From: Hydractinia symbiolongicarpus
Taxonomy: Eukaryota > Cnidaria > Hydrozoa > Anthoathecata > Hydractiniidae
Assembly (NCBI RefSeq): GCF_029227915.1
Contig: NC_079875.1
Coordinates: forward strand, 1,798,001-1,862,000
DNA length: 64,000 nucleotides
Direction of reading: 5' to 3'
The notes under the pieces are model-generated. The model saw only the letters and a program-made list of their open reading frames with translations, did not search any database and was not told the DNA's origin. This document shows, piece after piece, positions 46,565 to 59,500 of this stretch (its first letter is position 1; each line of letters opens with the position of its first letter). Both the position numbers and the translations under genes were made by a program.

Positions 46565-48594
46565 TCGGGAAATGAGTTTACACCCTGGGTACTTTCTTTG
46601 TATAATTTTTACTACACGGGCCGAGTCCGGGATTTACGGGAAATCGCAGGTTTTCGTTTGCCGGCGATTAAACTTCTTTTATTCAGTGTCTCATCAAAAA
46701 TGTAAACATTTTTGAAATCTACAAGTCTCATGCGTTTTAGTGGTGAAGAAATAATTTAAAAAACCGTTTGGGAAATGAGTTTACTCCCTGGGTACTTTCT
46801 TTGTATACTTTTGACTATATGGGCCGAGTCCGGGATTTACGGGAAGTCGCGGGTTTTCGTTTGCCGGCGATTAAACTTCTTTTATTCAGCGTCTCATCAA
46901 AAATGAAAATATTTTTAAATACTACAAGTCTCATGGGCTTCAGTGGTGAAATAATAATTTAAAAAATCGTTCGGGAAATGAGTTTACACCCTGGGTAGTT
47001 TCTTTGTGTACTTTTGACTATGCGGGCCGAGTCCGGGGTTTACGGGAAATGGCGGGTTTTCGTTTGCCGGCGATTAAACTTCTTTTATTTAGCGTCTCAT
47101 CAAAAATGAAGACATTTTTGAAAACTACAAGTCTCAAGCGTTTTAGTGGTGAAAAGATAATTTAAAAAATCGTTTTGGAAATGACTTTACTCACAGGGTA
47201 CTTTCTTTGTATACATTCGACTATACGGGCCAAGCCCGGGATTTACGGGAAATCGCGGGTTTTCGTTTGCCGGAGATTAAACTTCTTTAATTTAGCGTCT
47301 CATCAGAAATGAAAACATTTTTGAAAACTACAAGTCTTATGCGTTTTTGTGGTGAAAAAATAATTTAAAAAATCGTTCTGGAAATAAGTTTACTCGCAGG
47401 GCACTTTCTTTGTATACATTCGACTATACGTGTCAAGCCCGGGATTTACGGGAAATCGCGGGTTTTCGTTTGCCGGCGATTAAACCTCTTTCATTAAGCG
47501 TCTTATCAAAAATGAAAACATTTTTAAAAACTACAAGTCTCATGGGCTTTAGTGGTGAAATAATAATTTAGAAAATCGTTCGGGAAATGAGTTTACACCC
47601 TGGGTACTTTCTTTGTATAATTTTTACTACACGGGCCGAGTCCGGGATTTACGGGAAATCGCAGGTTTTCGTTTGCCGGCGATTAAACTTCTTTTATTCA
47701 GTGTCTCATCAAAAATGTAAACATTTTTGAAATCTACAAGTCTCATGCGTTTTAGTGGTGAAGAAATAATTTAAAAAACCGTTTGGGAAATGAGTTTACT
47801 CCCTGGGTACTTTCTTTGTATACTTTTGACTATATGGGCCGAGTCCGGGATTTACGGGAAGTCGCGGGTTTTCGTTTGCCGGCGATTAAACTTCTTTTAT
47901 TCAGCGTCTCATCAAAAATGAAAATATTTTTAAATACTACAAGTCTCATGGGCTTCAGTGGTGAAATAATAATTTAAAAAATCGTTCGGGAAATGAGTTT
48001 ACACCCTGGGTAGTTTCTTTGTGTACTTTTGACTATGCGGGCCGAGTCCGGGGTTTACGGGAAATGGCGGGTTTTCGTTTGCCGGCGATTAAACTTCTTT
48101 TATTTAGCGTCTCATCAAAAATGAAGACATTTTTGAAAACTACAAGTCTCAAGCGTTTTAGTGGTGAAAAGATAATTTAAAAAATCGTTTTGGAAATGAC
48201 TTTACTCACAGGGTACTTTCTTTGTATACATTCGACTATACGGGCCAAGCCCGGGATTTACGGGAAATCGCGGGTTTTCGTTTGCTGGCGATTAAACCGC
48301 TTTCATTAAGCGTCTCATCAAAAATGAAAACATTTCTGAAAACTACAAGTCTCATGCGTTTTAGTGGTGAAAAAATAATTTAAAAATTCGTTCGGGAAAT
48401 GAGTTTACTCACTGGGTACATTCCTTGCATACTTTTGAGTATACGGGCCGAGTCCGGGATTTACGGGAAATCGCGAGTTTTCGTTTGCCGGCGATTAAAC
48501 TTCTTTTATTCAGCGTCTCATCAGAAATGAAAACATTTTTGAAAACTACAAGTCTTATGCGTTTTTGTGGTGAAAAAATAATTTAAAAATTCGT
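46565..48594 (+). repeat. 1,015-bp 5-mer duplication inside superunit copy 1
   Basis: The run containing ATAATTTTTACTACACGGG, CCGTTTGGG with CTATATGGGCC, GGGTAGTTTC with TGTGTAC, GAAGACATTTTTG and GGAAATGACTTTAC is found near 46,600-47,200 and again near 47,615-48,215. In copy 2 of the superunit the same run is present only once (51,280-51,880). The duplication thus happened after, or was lost since, the superunit duplication. Confidence 0.78.
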
Positions 48595-49204
48595 TCCGGA
48601 AATGAGTTTACTCACTTGGTACTTTCCTTGCATACTTTTGACTATACGGGCCGAGTCCGGGACATACGGGAAATCGCGAGTTTTCGTTTGCCGGCGATTA
48701 AACTCCTTTTATGCAGCGTCTCATCAAAAATGAAACCATTTTTAAAAACTACAAGTCTCATGGGCTTTAGTGGTAAAATAATAATTTAAAAAATCGTTTG
48801 GGAAATGAGTTTACTTCATGGGTACTTTTTTTGTATACTTTTGACTATACGGGCCGAGTCCGGGATTTACGGGAAGTCGCAGGTTTTCGTTTGCAGGCGA
48901 TTAAACTTCTTTTATTCAGCGTCTCATCAAAGATGAAAACATTTTTGAAAACTACAAGTCTCATGCGTTTTAGTGGTGAAAAAATAATTTAAAACATCGT
49001 TCGGGAAATGAGTTTACACCCTGGGTACTCTCTTTGTATACTTTTGACTATACGGGCCGAGTCCGGGAATTACGGGAAATCGCAGGTTTTCGTTTGTCGG
49101 CGATTAAATTTCTTTTATTCAGCGTCTCATCAAAAATGAAAACATTTTTGAAAACTTCAAGTCTCATGCGTTTTAGTGGTGAAAAAATAATTTAAAAATT
49201 CGTT

Positions 49205-50545
49205 AGGGAAATGAGTTTACACCCTGGGTACTTTCTTTGTATACTTTTGACTATGCGGGCCGAGTCCGGGGTTTACGGGAAATGGCGGGTTTTCGTTTGC
49301 CGGCGATTAAACTTCTTTTATTTAGCGTCTCATCAAAAATGAAAACATTTTTGAAAACTGCAAGTCTCAAGCGTTTTAGTGGTGAAAAGATAATTTAAAA
49401 AATCGTTTTGGAAATGAGTTTACTCACAGGGTACTTTCTTTGTATACATTCGACTATACGGGCCAAGCCCGGGATTTACGGGAAATCGCGGGTTTTCGTT
49501 TGCCGGCGATTAAACCGCTTTCATTAAGCGTCTCATCAAAAATGAAAACATTTCTGAAAACTACAAGTCTCATGCGTTTTAGTGGTGAAAAAATAATTTA
49601 AAAATTCGTTCCCGAAATGAGTTTACTCACTGGGTACTTTCCTTGCATACTTTTGACTATACGGGCCGAGTCCGGGATTTACGGGAAATCGCGAGTTTTC
49701 GTTTGCCGGCGATTAAACTTCTTTTATTCAGCGTCTCATCAAAAATGAAAACATTTTTGAAAACTACAAGTCTCATGCGTTTTAGTGGTGAAAAAATAAT
49801 TTGAAAATTCGTTCCGGAAATGAGTTTACTCACTGGGTACTTTCCTTGCATACTTTTGACTATACTGGCCAAGTCCGGGACTTACGGGAAATCGCGAGTT
49901 TTCGTTTGCCGGCGATTAAACTTCTTTTATTCAGCGTCTCATCAAAAATGAAACCATTTTTAAAAACTACAAGTCTCATGGGCTTTAGTGGTAAAATAAT
50001 AATTTAAAAAATCGTTTGGGAAATGCGTTCACTCCCTGGGTACTTTCTTTGTATACTTTTGACTATACGGGCCGAGTCCGGGATTTACGGGAAGTCGCAG
50101 GTTTTCGTTTGCAGGCGATTAAACTTCTTTTATTCAGCGTCTCATCAAAAATGAAAACATTTTTGAAAACTACAAGTCTCATGCGTTTTAGTGGTGAAAA
50201 AATAATTTAAAACATCGTTCGGGAAATGAGTTTACACCCTGGGTACTCTCTTTGTATACTTTTGACTATACGGGCCGAGTCCGGGATTTACGGGAAATTG
50301 CGGGTTTTCGTTTGCCGGCGATTAAACTTCTTTTATTCAGCGTCTCATCAAAAATGAAAACATTTTTAAAAACTACAAGTCTCATGGGCTTCAGTGGTGA
50401 AATAATAATTTAAAAAATCGTTCGGGAAATGAGTTTACACCCTGGGTACTTTCTTTGTATACTTTTGACTATGCGGGCCGAGTCCGGGGTTTACGGGAAA
50501 TGGCAGGTTTTCGTTTGCCGGCGATTAAACTTCTTTTATTTAGCG
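49205..50545 (+). repeat. Shared tail segment of the superunit, copy 1
   Basis: This matches 54,280-55,620 at an offset of 5,075 bp. Ordered marks are GAAAACTGCAAGTC, TTCCCGAAATGAG, AATTTGAAAATTCG, ATACTGGCCAAG with GGGACTTACGG, GAAACCATTTTT, GGAAATGCGTTCACTCC, TTTGCAGGCG, TTAAAACATCG with GTACTCTC, and ATGGCAGG. The only clear edge differences are at the right, where one continues with AAATATTTCTG and the other with TAGTGTCTCTTC. Confidence 0.8.
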
Positions 50546-51839
50546 TCTCATCAAAAATGAAAATATTTCTGAAAACTAAAAGTCTCATGCGTTTTAATGG
50601 TGAAAAAATAATTTAAAAATTCGTTCCGGAAATGAGTTTACTCACTGGGTACTTTCCTTGCATACTTTTGACTATATGGGCCGAGTCCGGGATTTACGGG
50701 AAATCGCGGGATTTCGTTTGCCGGTGATTAAACTTCTTTTATTAAGCGTCTCATCAAAAATGAAAACATTTTTGAAAACTGCAAGTCTCATGCGTTTTAG
50801 TGGTGAAAAGATAATTGAAAAAATCGTTTCGGAAATGAGTTTACTCACAGGGTACTTTCTTTGTATACATTCGACTATACGGGCCAAGCCCGGGATTTAC
50901 GGGAAATCGCGGGTTTTCGTTTGCCGGAGATTAAACTTCTTTAATTTAGCGTCTCATCAGAAATGAAAACATTTTTGAAAACTACAAGTCTTATGCGTTT
51001 TTGTGGTGAAAAAATAATTTAAAAAATCGTTCTGGAAATAAGTTTACTCGCAGGGCACTTTCTTTGTATACATTCGACTATACGTGTCAAGCCCGGGATT
51101 TACGGGAAATCGCGGGTTTTCGTTTGCCGGCGATTAAACCTCTTTCATTAAGCGTCTTATCAAAAATGAAAACATTTTTAAAAACTACAAGTCTCATGGG
51201 CTTTAGTGGTGAAATAATAATTTAGAAAATCGTTCGGGAAATGAGTTTACACCCTGGGTACTTTCTTTGTATAATTTTTACTACACGGGCCGAGTCTGGG
51301 ATTTACGGGAAATCGCAGGTTTTCGTTTGCCGGCGATTAAACTTCTTTTATTCAGTGTCTCATCAAAAATGTAAACATTTTTGAAATCTACAAGTCTCAT
51401 GCGTTTTAGTGGTGAAGAAATAATTTAAAAAACCGTTTGGGAAATGAGTTTACTCCCTGGGTACTTTCTTTGTATACTGTTGACTATATGGGCCGAGTCC
51501 GGGATTTACGGGAAGTCGCGGGTTTTCGTTTGCCGGCGATTAAACTTCTTTTATTCAGGGTCTCATCAAAAATGAAAATATTTTTAAATACTACAAGTCT
51601 CATGGGCTTCAGTGGTGAAATAATAATTTAAAAAATCGTTCGGGAAATGAGTTTACACCCTGGGTAGTTTCTTTGTGTACTTTTGACTATGCGGGCCGAG
51701 TCCGGGGTTTACGGGAAATGGCGGGTTTTCGTTTGCCGGCGATTAAACTTCTTTTATTTAGCGTCTCATCAAAAATGAAGACATTTTTGAAAACTACAAG
51801 TCTCAAGCGTTTTAGTGGTGAAAAGATAATTTAAAAAAT

Positions 51840-53868
51840 CGTTTTGGAAATGACTTTACTCACAGGGTACTTTCTTTGTATACATTCGACTATACGGGCC
51901 AAGCCCGGGATTTACGGGAAATCGCGGGTTTTCGTTTGCCGGCGATTAAACCGCTTTCATTAAGCGTCTCATCAAAAATGAAAACATTTCTGAAAACTAC
52001 AAGTCTCATGCGTTTTAGTGGTGAAAAAATAATTTAAAAATTCGTTCGGGAAATGAGTTTACTCACTGGGTACATTCCTTGCATACTTTTGAGTATACGG
52101 GCCGAGTCCGGGATTTACGGGAAATCGCGAGTTTTCGTTTGCCGGCGATTAAACTTCTTTTATTCAGCGTCTCATCAGAAATGAAAACATTTTTGAAAAC
52201 TACAAGTCTTATGCGTTTTTGTGGTGAAAAAATAATTTAAAAATTCGTTCCGGAAATGAGTTTACTCACTTGGTACTTTCCTTGCATACTTTTGACTATA
52301 CGGGCCGAGTCCGGGACATACGGGAAATCGCGAGTTTTCGTTTGCCGGCGATTAAACTCCTTTTATGCAGCGTCTCATCAAAAATGAAACCATTTTTAAA
52401 AACTACAAGTCTCATGGGCTTTAGTGGTAAAATAATAATTTAAAAAATCGTTTGGGAAATGAGTTTACTTCATGGGTACTTTCTTTGTATACTTTTGACT
52501 ATACGGGCCGAGTCCGGGATTTACGGGAAGTCGCAGGTTTTCGTTTGCAGGCGATTAAACTTCTTTTATTCAGCGTCTCATCAAAGATGAAAACATTTTT
52601 GAAAACTACAAGTCTCATGCGTTTTAGTGGTGAAAAAATAATTTAAAACATCGTTCGGGAAATGAGTTTACACCCTGGGTACTCTCTTTGTATACTTTTG
52701 ACTATACGGGCCGAGTCCGGGAATTACGGGAAATCGCAGGTTTTCGTTTGTCGGCGATTAAATTTCTTTTATTCAGCGTCTCATCAAAAATGAAAACATT
52801 TTTGAAAACTACAAGTCTCATGCGTTTTAGTGGTGAAAAAATAATTTAAAAATTCGTTAGGGAAATGAGTTTACTCACTGGGTACTTTCTTTGTATACAT
52901 TCGACTATACGGGCCAAGCCCGGGATTTACGGGAAATCGCGGGTTTTCGTTTGCCGGCGATTAAACCGCTTTCATTAAGCGTCTCATCAAAAATGAAAAC
53001 ATTTCTGAAAACTACAAGTCTCATGCGTTTTAGTGGTGAAAAAATAATTTAAAAATTCGTTCGGGAAATGAGTTTACTCACTGGGTACATTCCTTGCATA
53101 CTTTTGAGTATACGGGCCGAGTCCGGGATTTACGGGAAATCGCGAGTTTTCGTTTGCCGGCGATTAAACTTCTTTTATTCAGCGTCTCATCAGAAATGAA
53201 AACATTTTTGAAAACTACAAGTCTTATGCGTTTTTGTGGTGAAAAAATAATTTAAAAATTCGTTCCGGAAATGAGTTTACTCACTTGGTACTTTCCTTGC
53301 ATACTTTTGACTATACGGGCCGAGTCCGGGACATACGGGAAATCGCGAGTTTTCGTTTGCCGGCGATTAAACTCCTTTTATGCAGCGTCTCATCAAAAAT
53401 GAAACCATTTTTAAAAACTACAAGTCTCATGGGCTTTAGTGGTAAAATAATAATTTAAAAAATCGTTTGGGAAATGAGTTTACTTCATGGGTACTTTCTT
53501 TGTATACTTTTGACTATACGGGCCGAGTCCGGGATTTACGGGAAGTCGCAGGTTTTCGTTTGCAGGCGATTAAACTTCTTTTATTCAGCGTCTCATCAAA
53601 GATGAAAACATTTTTGAAAACTACAAGTCTCATGCGTTTTAGTGGTGAAAAAATAATTTAAAACATCGTTCGGGAAATGAGTTTACACCCTGGGTACTCT
53701 CTTTGTATACTTTTGACTATACGGGCCGAGTCCGGGAATTACGGGAAATCGCAGGTTTTCGTTTGTCGGCGATTAAATTTCTTTTATTCAGCGTCTCATC
53801 AAAAATGAAAACATTTTTGAAAACTACAAGTCTCATGCGTTTTAGTGGTGAAAAAATAATTTAAAAAT
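51840..53868 (+). repeat. 1,015-bp 5-mer duplication inside superunit copy 2
   Basis: The group with ACATTCGAC/AAACCGC, GGGTACATTCCTTGC with GAGTATACGGG, CACTTGGTAC with GGGACATACGGG, TTACTTCATGGG with TTTGCAGGCG, and GTACTCTCTTTG with CGGGAATTACGG occurs at about 51,843-52,857 and again at 52,858-53,868. In superunit copy 1 it is present once (48,189-49,200). The joint monomer near 52,858 combines CGTTAGGG and TTACTCACTGGG with a family II body. Confidence 0.78.
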
Positions 53869-54275
53869 TCGTTAAGGAAATGAGTTTACTCACTGGGTAC
53901 TTTCCTTGTATACTTTTGAATATACGGGCCGATGCCGGGATTTACGGGAAATTGCGGGTTTTCGTTTGCCGGCGATTAAACTTCTTTTATTCAGCGTCTC
54001 ATCAAAAATGAAAACATTTTTAAAAACTACAAGTCTCATGGGCTTCAGTGGTGAAATAATAATTTAAAAAATCGTTCGGGAAATGAGTTTACACCCTGGG
54101 TACTTTCTTTGTATACTTTTGACTATGCGGGCCGATGCCGGGATTTACGGGAAATTGCGGGTTTTCGTTTGCCGGCGATTAAACTTCTTTTATTCAGCGT
54201 CTCATCAAAAATGAAAACATTTTTAAAAACTACAAGTCTCATGGGCTTCAGTGGTGAAATAATAATTTAAAAAAT
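53869..54275 (+). repeat. Two extra GCCGATGCCGGG monomers
   Basis: The first (53,869) starts CGTTAAGGAAATGAG, TTACTCACTGGG, with GAATATACGGG. The second starts as f (TTCGGGAAATGAG, TTTACACCCTGGG, GACTATGCGGG) and switches to GATGCCGGG, AAATTGCGGG and GGCTTCAGTGG. A single monomer of this type precedes f at 59,152 and at 62,805. The second one is thus an f/X recombinant, where X is the GATGCC type. Superunit copy 1 has the opposite state, with an X/f fusion at about 49,201. Confidence 0.75.
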
Positions 54276-56508
54276 CGTTCGGGAAATGAGTTTACACCCT
54301 GGGTACTTTCTTTGTATACTTTTGACTATGCGGGCCGAGTCCGGGGTTTACGGGAAATGGCGGGTTTTCGTTTGCCGGCGATTAAACTTCTTTTATTTAG
54401 CGTCTCATCAAAAATGAAAACATTTTTGAAAACTGCAAGTCTCAAGCGTTTTAGTGGTGAAAAGATAATTTAAAAAATCGTTTTGGAAATGAGTTTACTC
54501 ACAGGGTACTTTCTTTGTATACATTCGACTATACGGGCCAAGCCCGGGATTTACGGGAAATCGCGGGTTTTCGTTTGCCGGCGATTAAACCGCTTTCATT
54601 AAGCGTCTCATCAAAAATGAAAACATTTCTGAAAACTACAAGTCTCATGCGTTTTAGTGGTGAAAAAATAATTTAAAAATTCGTTCCCGAAATGAGTTTA
54701 CTCACTGGGTACTTTCCTTGCATACTTTTGACTATACGGGCCGAGTCCGGGATTTACGGGAAATCGCGAGTTTTCGTTTGCCGGCGATTAAACTTCTTTT
54801 ATTCAGCGTCTCATCAAAAATGAAAACATTTTTGAAAACTACAAGTCTCATGCGTTTTAGTGGTGAAAAAATAATTTGAAAATTCGTTCCGGAAATGAGT
54901 TTACTCACTGGGTACTTTCCTTGCATACTTTTGACTATACTGGCCAAGTCCGGGACTTACGGGAAATCGCGAGTTTTCGTTTGCCGGCGATTAAACTTCT
55001 TTTATTCAGCGTCTCATCAAAAATGAAACCATTTTTAAAAACTACAAGTCTCATGGGCTTTAGTGGTAAAATAATAATTTAAAAAATCGTTTGGGAAATG
55101 CGTTCACTCCCTGGGTACTTTCTTTGTATACTTTTGACTATACGGGCCGAGTCCGGGATTTACGGGAAGTCGCAGGTTTTCGTTTGCAGGCGATTAAACT
55201 TCTTTTATTCAGCGTCTCATCAAAAATGAAAACATTTTTGAAAACTACAAGTCTCATGCGTTTTAGTGGTGAAAAAATAATTTAAAACATCGTTCGGGAA
55301 ATGAGTTTACACCCTGGGTACTCTCTTTGTATACTTTTGACTATACGGGCCGAGTCCGGGATTTACGGGAAATTGCGGGTTTTCGTTTGCCGGCGATTAA
55401 ACTTCTTTTATTCAGCGTCTCATCAAAAATGAAAACATTTTTAAAAACTACAAGTCTCATGGGCTTCAGTGGTGAAATAATAATTTAAAAAATCGTTCGG
55501 GAAATGAGTTTACACCCTGGGTACTTTCTTTGTATACTTTTGACTATGCGGGCCGAGTCCGGGGTTTACGGGAAATGGCAGGTTTTCGTTTGCCGGCGAT
55601 TAAACTTCTTTTATTTAGTGTCTCTTCAAAAATGAAAACATTTTTGAAAACTACAAGTCTCAAGCGTTTTAGTGGTGAAAAGATAAATTAAAAAATCGTT
55701 TTGGAAATGAGTTTACTCACAGGGTACTTTCTTTGTGCACATTCCACTATACTGGCCAAGCCCGGGATTTACGGGAAATCGCGGGTTTTCGTTTGCCGGC
55801 GATTAAATCGCTTTCATTAAGCGTCTCATCAAAAATGAAAACATTTCTGAAAACTACAAGTCTCATGCGTTTTAGTGGTGAAAAAATAATTTAAAAATTC
55901 GTTCCTGAAATGAGTTTACTCACTGGGTACTTTCCTTGCATACTTTTGACTATACGGGCCGAGTCCGGGATTTACGGGAAATCGCGAGTTTTCGTTTGCC
56001 GGCGATTAAACTTCTTTTATTCAGCGTCTCATCAAAAATGAAAACATTTCTAAAAACTACAAGTCTCATGCGTCTTAGTGGTGAAAAAATAATTTGAAAA
56101 TTCGTTCGGAAATGAGTTTACTTACTGGGTACTTTCCTTGCATACTTTTGACTATACTGGCCAAGTCCGGGACTTACGGGAAATCGCGAGTTTTCGTTTG
56201 CCGGCGATTAAACTTCTTTTATTCAGCGTCTCATCAAAAATGAAACCATTTTTAAAAACTACAAGTCTCATGCGTTTTAATGGTGAAGAAATAATTTAAA
56301 AAATCGTTTGGGAAATGAGTTTACTCCCTGGGTACTTTCTTTGTATACTTTTGACTATACGGGCCGAGTCCGGGATTTACGGGAAGTCGCAGGTTTTCGT
56401 TTGCAGGCGATTAAACTTCTTTTATTCAGCGTCTCATCAAAAATGAAAACATTTTTGAAAACTACAAGTCTCATGCGTTTTAGTGGTGAAAAAATAATTT
56501 AAAAATTC

Positions 56509-59500
56509 GTTCCGGAAATGAGTTTACTCACTGGGTACTTTCCTTGCATACTTTTGACTATACGGGCCGAGTCCGGGATTTACGGGAAATCGCGAGTTTT
56601 CGTTTGCCGGCGATTAAACTTCTTTTATTCAGCGTCTTATCAAAAATGAAAACATTTCTGAAAACTACAAGTCTCATGCGTTTTAGTGGTGAAAAAATAA
56701 TTTAAAAATTCGTTCCGGAAATGAGTTTACTCACAGGGTACTTTCTTTGTGTACATTCGACTATACTGGCCAAGCCCGGGATTTACGGGAAATTGCGGGT
56801 TTTCGTTTGCCGGCGATTAAATCGCTTTCATTAAGCGTCTCATCAAAAATGAAAACATTTCTGAAAACTACAAGTCTCATGCGTTTTAGTGGTGAAAAAA
56901 TAATTTAAAAATTCGTTCCTGAAATGAGTTTACTCACTGGGTACTTTCCTTGCATACTTTTGACTATACGGGCCGAGTCCGGGATTTACGGGAAATCGCG
57001 AGTTTTCGTTTGCCGGCGATTAAACTTCTTTTATTCAGCGTCTCATCAAAAATGAAACCATTTTTAAAAACTACAAGTCTCATGGGCTTTAGTGGTAAAA
57101 TAATAATTTAAAAAATCGTTTGGGAAATGAGTTTACTCCCTGGGAACTTTCTTTGTATACTTTTGACTATACGGGCCGAGTCCGAGATTTACGGGAAGTC
57201 GCAGGTTTTCGTTTGCAGGCGATTAAACTTCTTTTATTCAGCGTCTCATCAAAAATGAAAACATTTTGAAAACTACAAGTCTCATGCGTTTTAGTGGTGA
57301 AAAAATAATTTAAAAATTCGTTCCGGAAATGAGTTTACTCACTGGGTACTTTCCTTGCATACTTTTGACTATACGGGCCGAGTCCGGGATTTACGGGAAA
57401 TCGCGAGTTTTCGTTTGCCGGCGATTAAACTTCTTTTATTCAGCGTCTCATCAAAAATGAAAACATTTCTGAAAACTACAAGTCTTATGCGTTTTAGTGG
57501 TGAAAAAATAATTTGAAAATTCGTTTCGGAAATGAGTTTACTCACTGGGTACTTTCCTTGCATACTTTTGACTATACTGGCCAAGTCCGGGACTTACGGG
57601 AAATCGCGAGTTTTCGTTTGCCGGCGATTAAACTTCTTTTATTCAGCGTCTCATCAAAAATGAAACCATTTTTAAAAACTACAAGTCTCATGCGTTTTAG
57701 TGGTGAAGAAATAATTTAAAAAACCGTTTGGGAAATGAGTTTACTCCCTGGGTACTTTCTTTGTATACTTTTGACTATATGGGCCGAGTCCGGGATTTAC
57801 GGGAAGTCGCGGGTTTTCGTTTGCCGGCGATTAAACTTCTTTTATTCAGCGTCTCATCAAAAATGAAAATATTTTTAAATACTACAAGTCTCATGGGCTT
57901 CAGTGGTGAAATAATAATTTAAAAAATCGTTCGGGAAATGAGTTTACACCCTGGGTAGTTTCTTTGTGTACTTTTGACTATGCGGGCCGAGTCCGGGGTT
58001 TACGGGAAATGGCGGGTTTTCGTTTGCCGGCGATTAAACTTCTTTTATTTAGCGTCTCATCAAAAATGAAGACATTTTTGAAAACTACAAGTCTCAAGCG
58101 TTTTAGTGGTGAAAAGATAATTTAAAAAATCGTTTTGGAAATGAATTTACTCACAGGGTACTTTCTTTGTATACATTCGACTATACGGGCCAAGCCCGGG
58201 ATTTACGGGAAATCGCGGGTTTTCGTTTGCCGGCGATTAAACCGCTTTCATTAAGCGTCTCATCAAAAATGAAAACATTTCTGAAAACTACAAGTCTCAT
58301 GCGTCTTAGTGGTGAAAAAATAATTTAAAAATTCGTTTGGGAAATGAGTTTACTCACTGGGTACATTCCTTGCATACTTTTGAGTATACGGGCCGAGTCC
58401 GGGATTTACGGGAAATCGCGAGTTTTCGTTTGCCGGCGATTAAACTTCTTTTATTCAGCGTCTCATCAGAAATGAAAACATTTTTGAAAACTACAAGTCT
58501 TATGCGTTTTTGTGGTGAAAAAATAATTTAAAAATTCGTTCCGGAAATGAGTTTACTCACTTGGTACTTTCCTTGCATACTTTTGACTATACGGGCCGAG
58601 TCCGGGACATACGGGAAATCGCGAGTTTTCGTTTGCCGGCGATTAAACTCCTTTTATTCAGCGTCTCATCAAAAATGAAACCATTTTTAAAAACTACAAG
58701 TCTCATGGGCTTTAGTGGTATAATAATAATTTAAAAAATCGTTTGGGAAATGAGTTTACTTCATGGGTACTTTCTTTGTATACTTTTGACTATACGGGCC
58801 GAGTCCGGGATTTACGGGAAGTCGCAGGTTTTCGTATGCAGGCGATTAAACTTCTATTATTCAGCGTCTCATCAAAAATGAAAACATTTTTGAAAACTAC
58901 AAGTCTCATGCGTTTTAGTGGTGAAAAAATAATTTAAAACATCGTTCGGGAAATGAGTTTACACCCTGGGTACTCTCTTTGTATACTTTTGACTATACGG
59001 GCCGAGTCCGGGAATTACGGGAAATCGCAGGTTTTCGTTTGCCGGCGATTAAACTTCTTTTATTCAGCGTCTCATCAAAAATGAAAACATTTTTGAAAAC
59101 TACAAGTCTCATGCGTTTTAGTGGTGAAAAAATAATTTAAAAATTCGTTAGGGAAATGAGTTTACTCACTGGGTACTTTCCTTGTATACTTTTGACTATA
59201 CGGGCCGATGCCGGGATTTACGGGAAATTGCGGGTTTTCGTTTGCCGGCGATTAAACTTCTTTTATTCAGCGTCTCATCAAAAATGAAAACATTTTTTAA
59301 AACTACAAGTCTCATGGGCTTCAGTGGTGAAATAATAATTTAAAAAATCGTTCGGGAAATGAGTTTACACCCTGGGTACTTTCTTTGTATACTTTTGACT
59401 ATGCGGGCCGAGTCCGGGGTTTACGGGAAATGGCGGGTTTTCGTTTGCCGGCGATTAAACTTCTTTTATTTAGCGTCTCATCAAAAATGAAAACATTTTT

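Larger units (their letters stand above)
45880..50548 (+). repeat. 23-mer superunit, copy 1 (4,669 bp)
   Basis: Rare marks run in the same order as in the copy 4,669 bp downstream: AAATATTTCTG, CTATATGGGCC, GATAATTGAAAAAATCG, CTTTAATTTAGCG, CGCAGGGCAC, ATAATTTTTACTACACGGG, GGGTAGTTTC with TGTGTAC, CCGGGACATACGGG, TTATGCAGCG and GTACTCTCTTTG. This copy contains its own 1,015-bp 5-mer duplication (46,768 and 47,783 groups) covering e, f and g-like monomers. Its g monomer near 47,174 switches to the CCGGAGATT / CTTTAATTTAGCG type at that joint. Confidence 0.8.
50549..55620 (+). repeat. 23-mer superunit, copy 2 (about 25 monomers)
   Basis: This repeats copy 1 at an offset of 4,669 bp up to about 53,869, and at 5,075 bp from about 54,280 to 55,620. 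The 406-bp difference is two extra monomers around 53,870-54,275, both with GCCGATGCCGGG. Copy 1's duplicated e/f/g-like five are single here, while a different five-monomer group (51,9xx-52,9xx against 52,9xx-53,8xx) is duplicated at 1,015 bp. The left edge is inside an f monomer that acquires AAATATTTCTG at ~50,555. Confidence 0.8.

Noticed and set aside
48700-48720. TTATGCAGCG as a possible regulatory octamer
   Set aside because: It is one substitution in TTATTCAGCG, inherited through the superunit duplication (also ~52,365 and ~53,380), with no supporting context.
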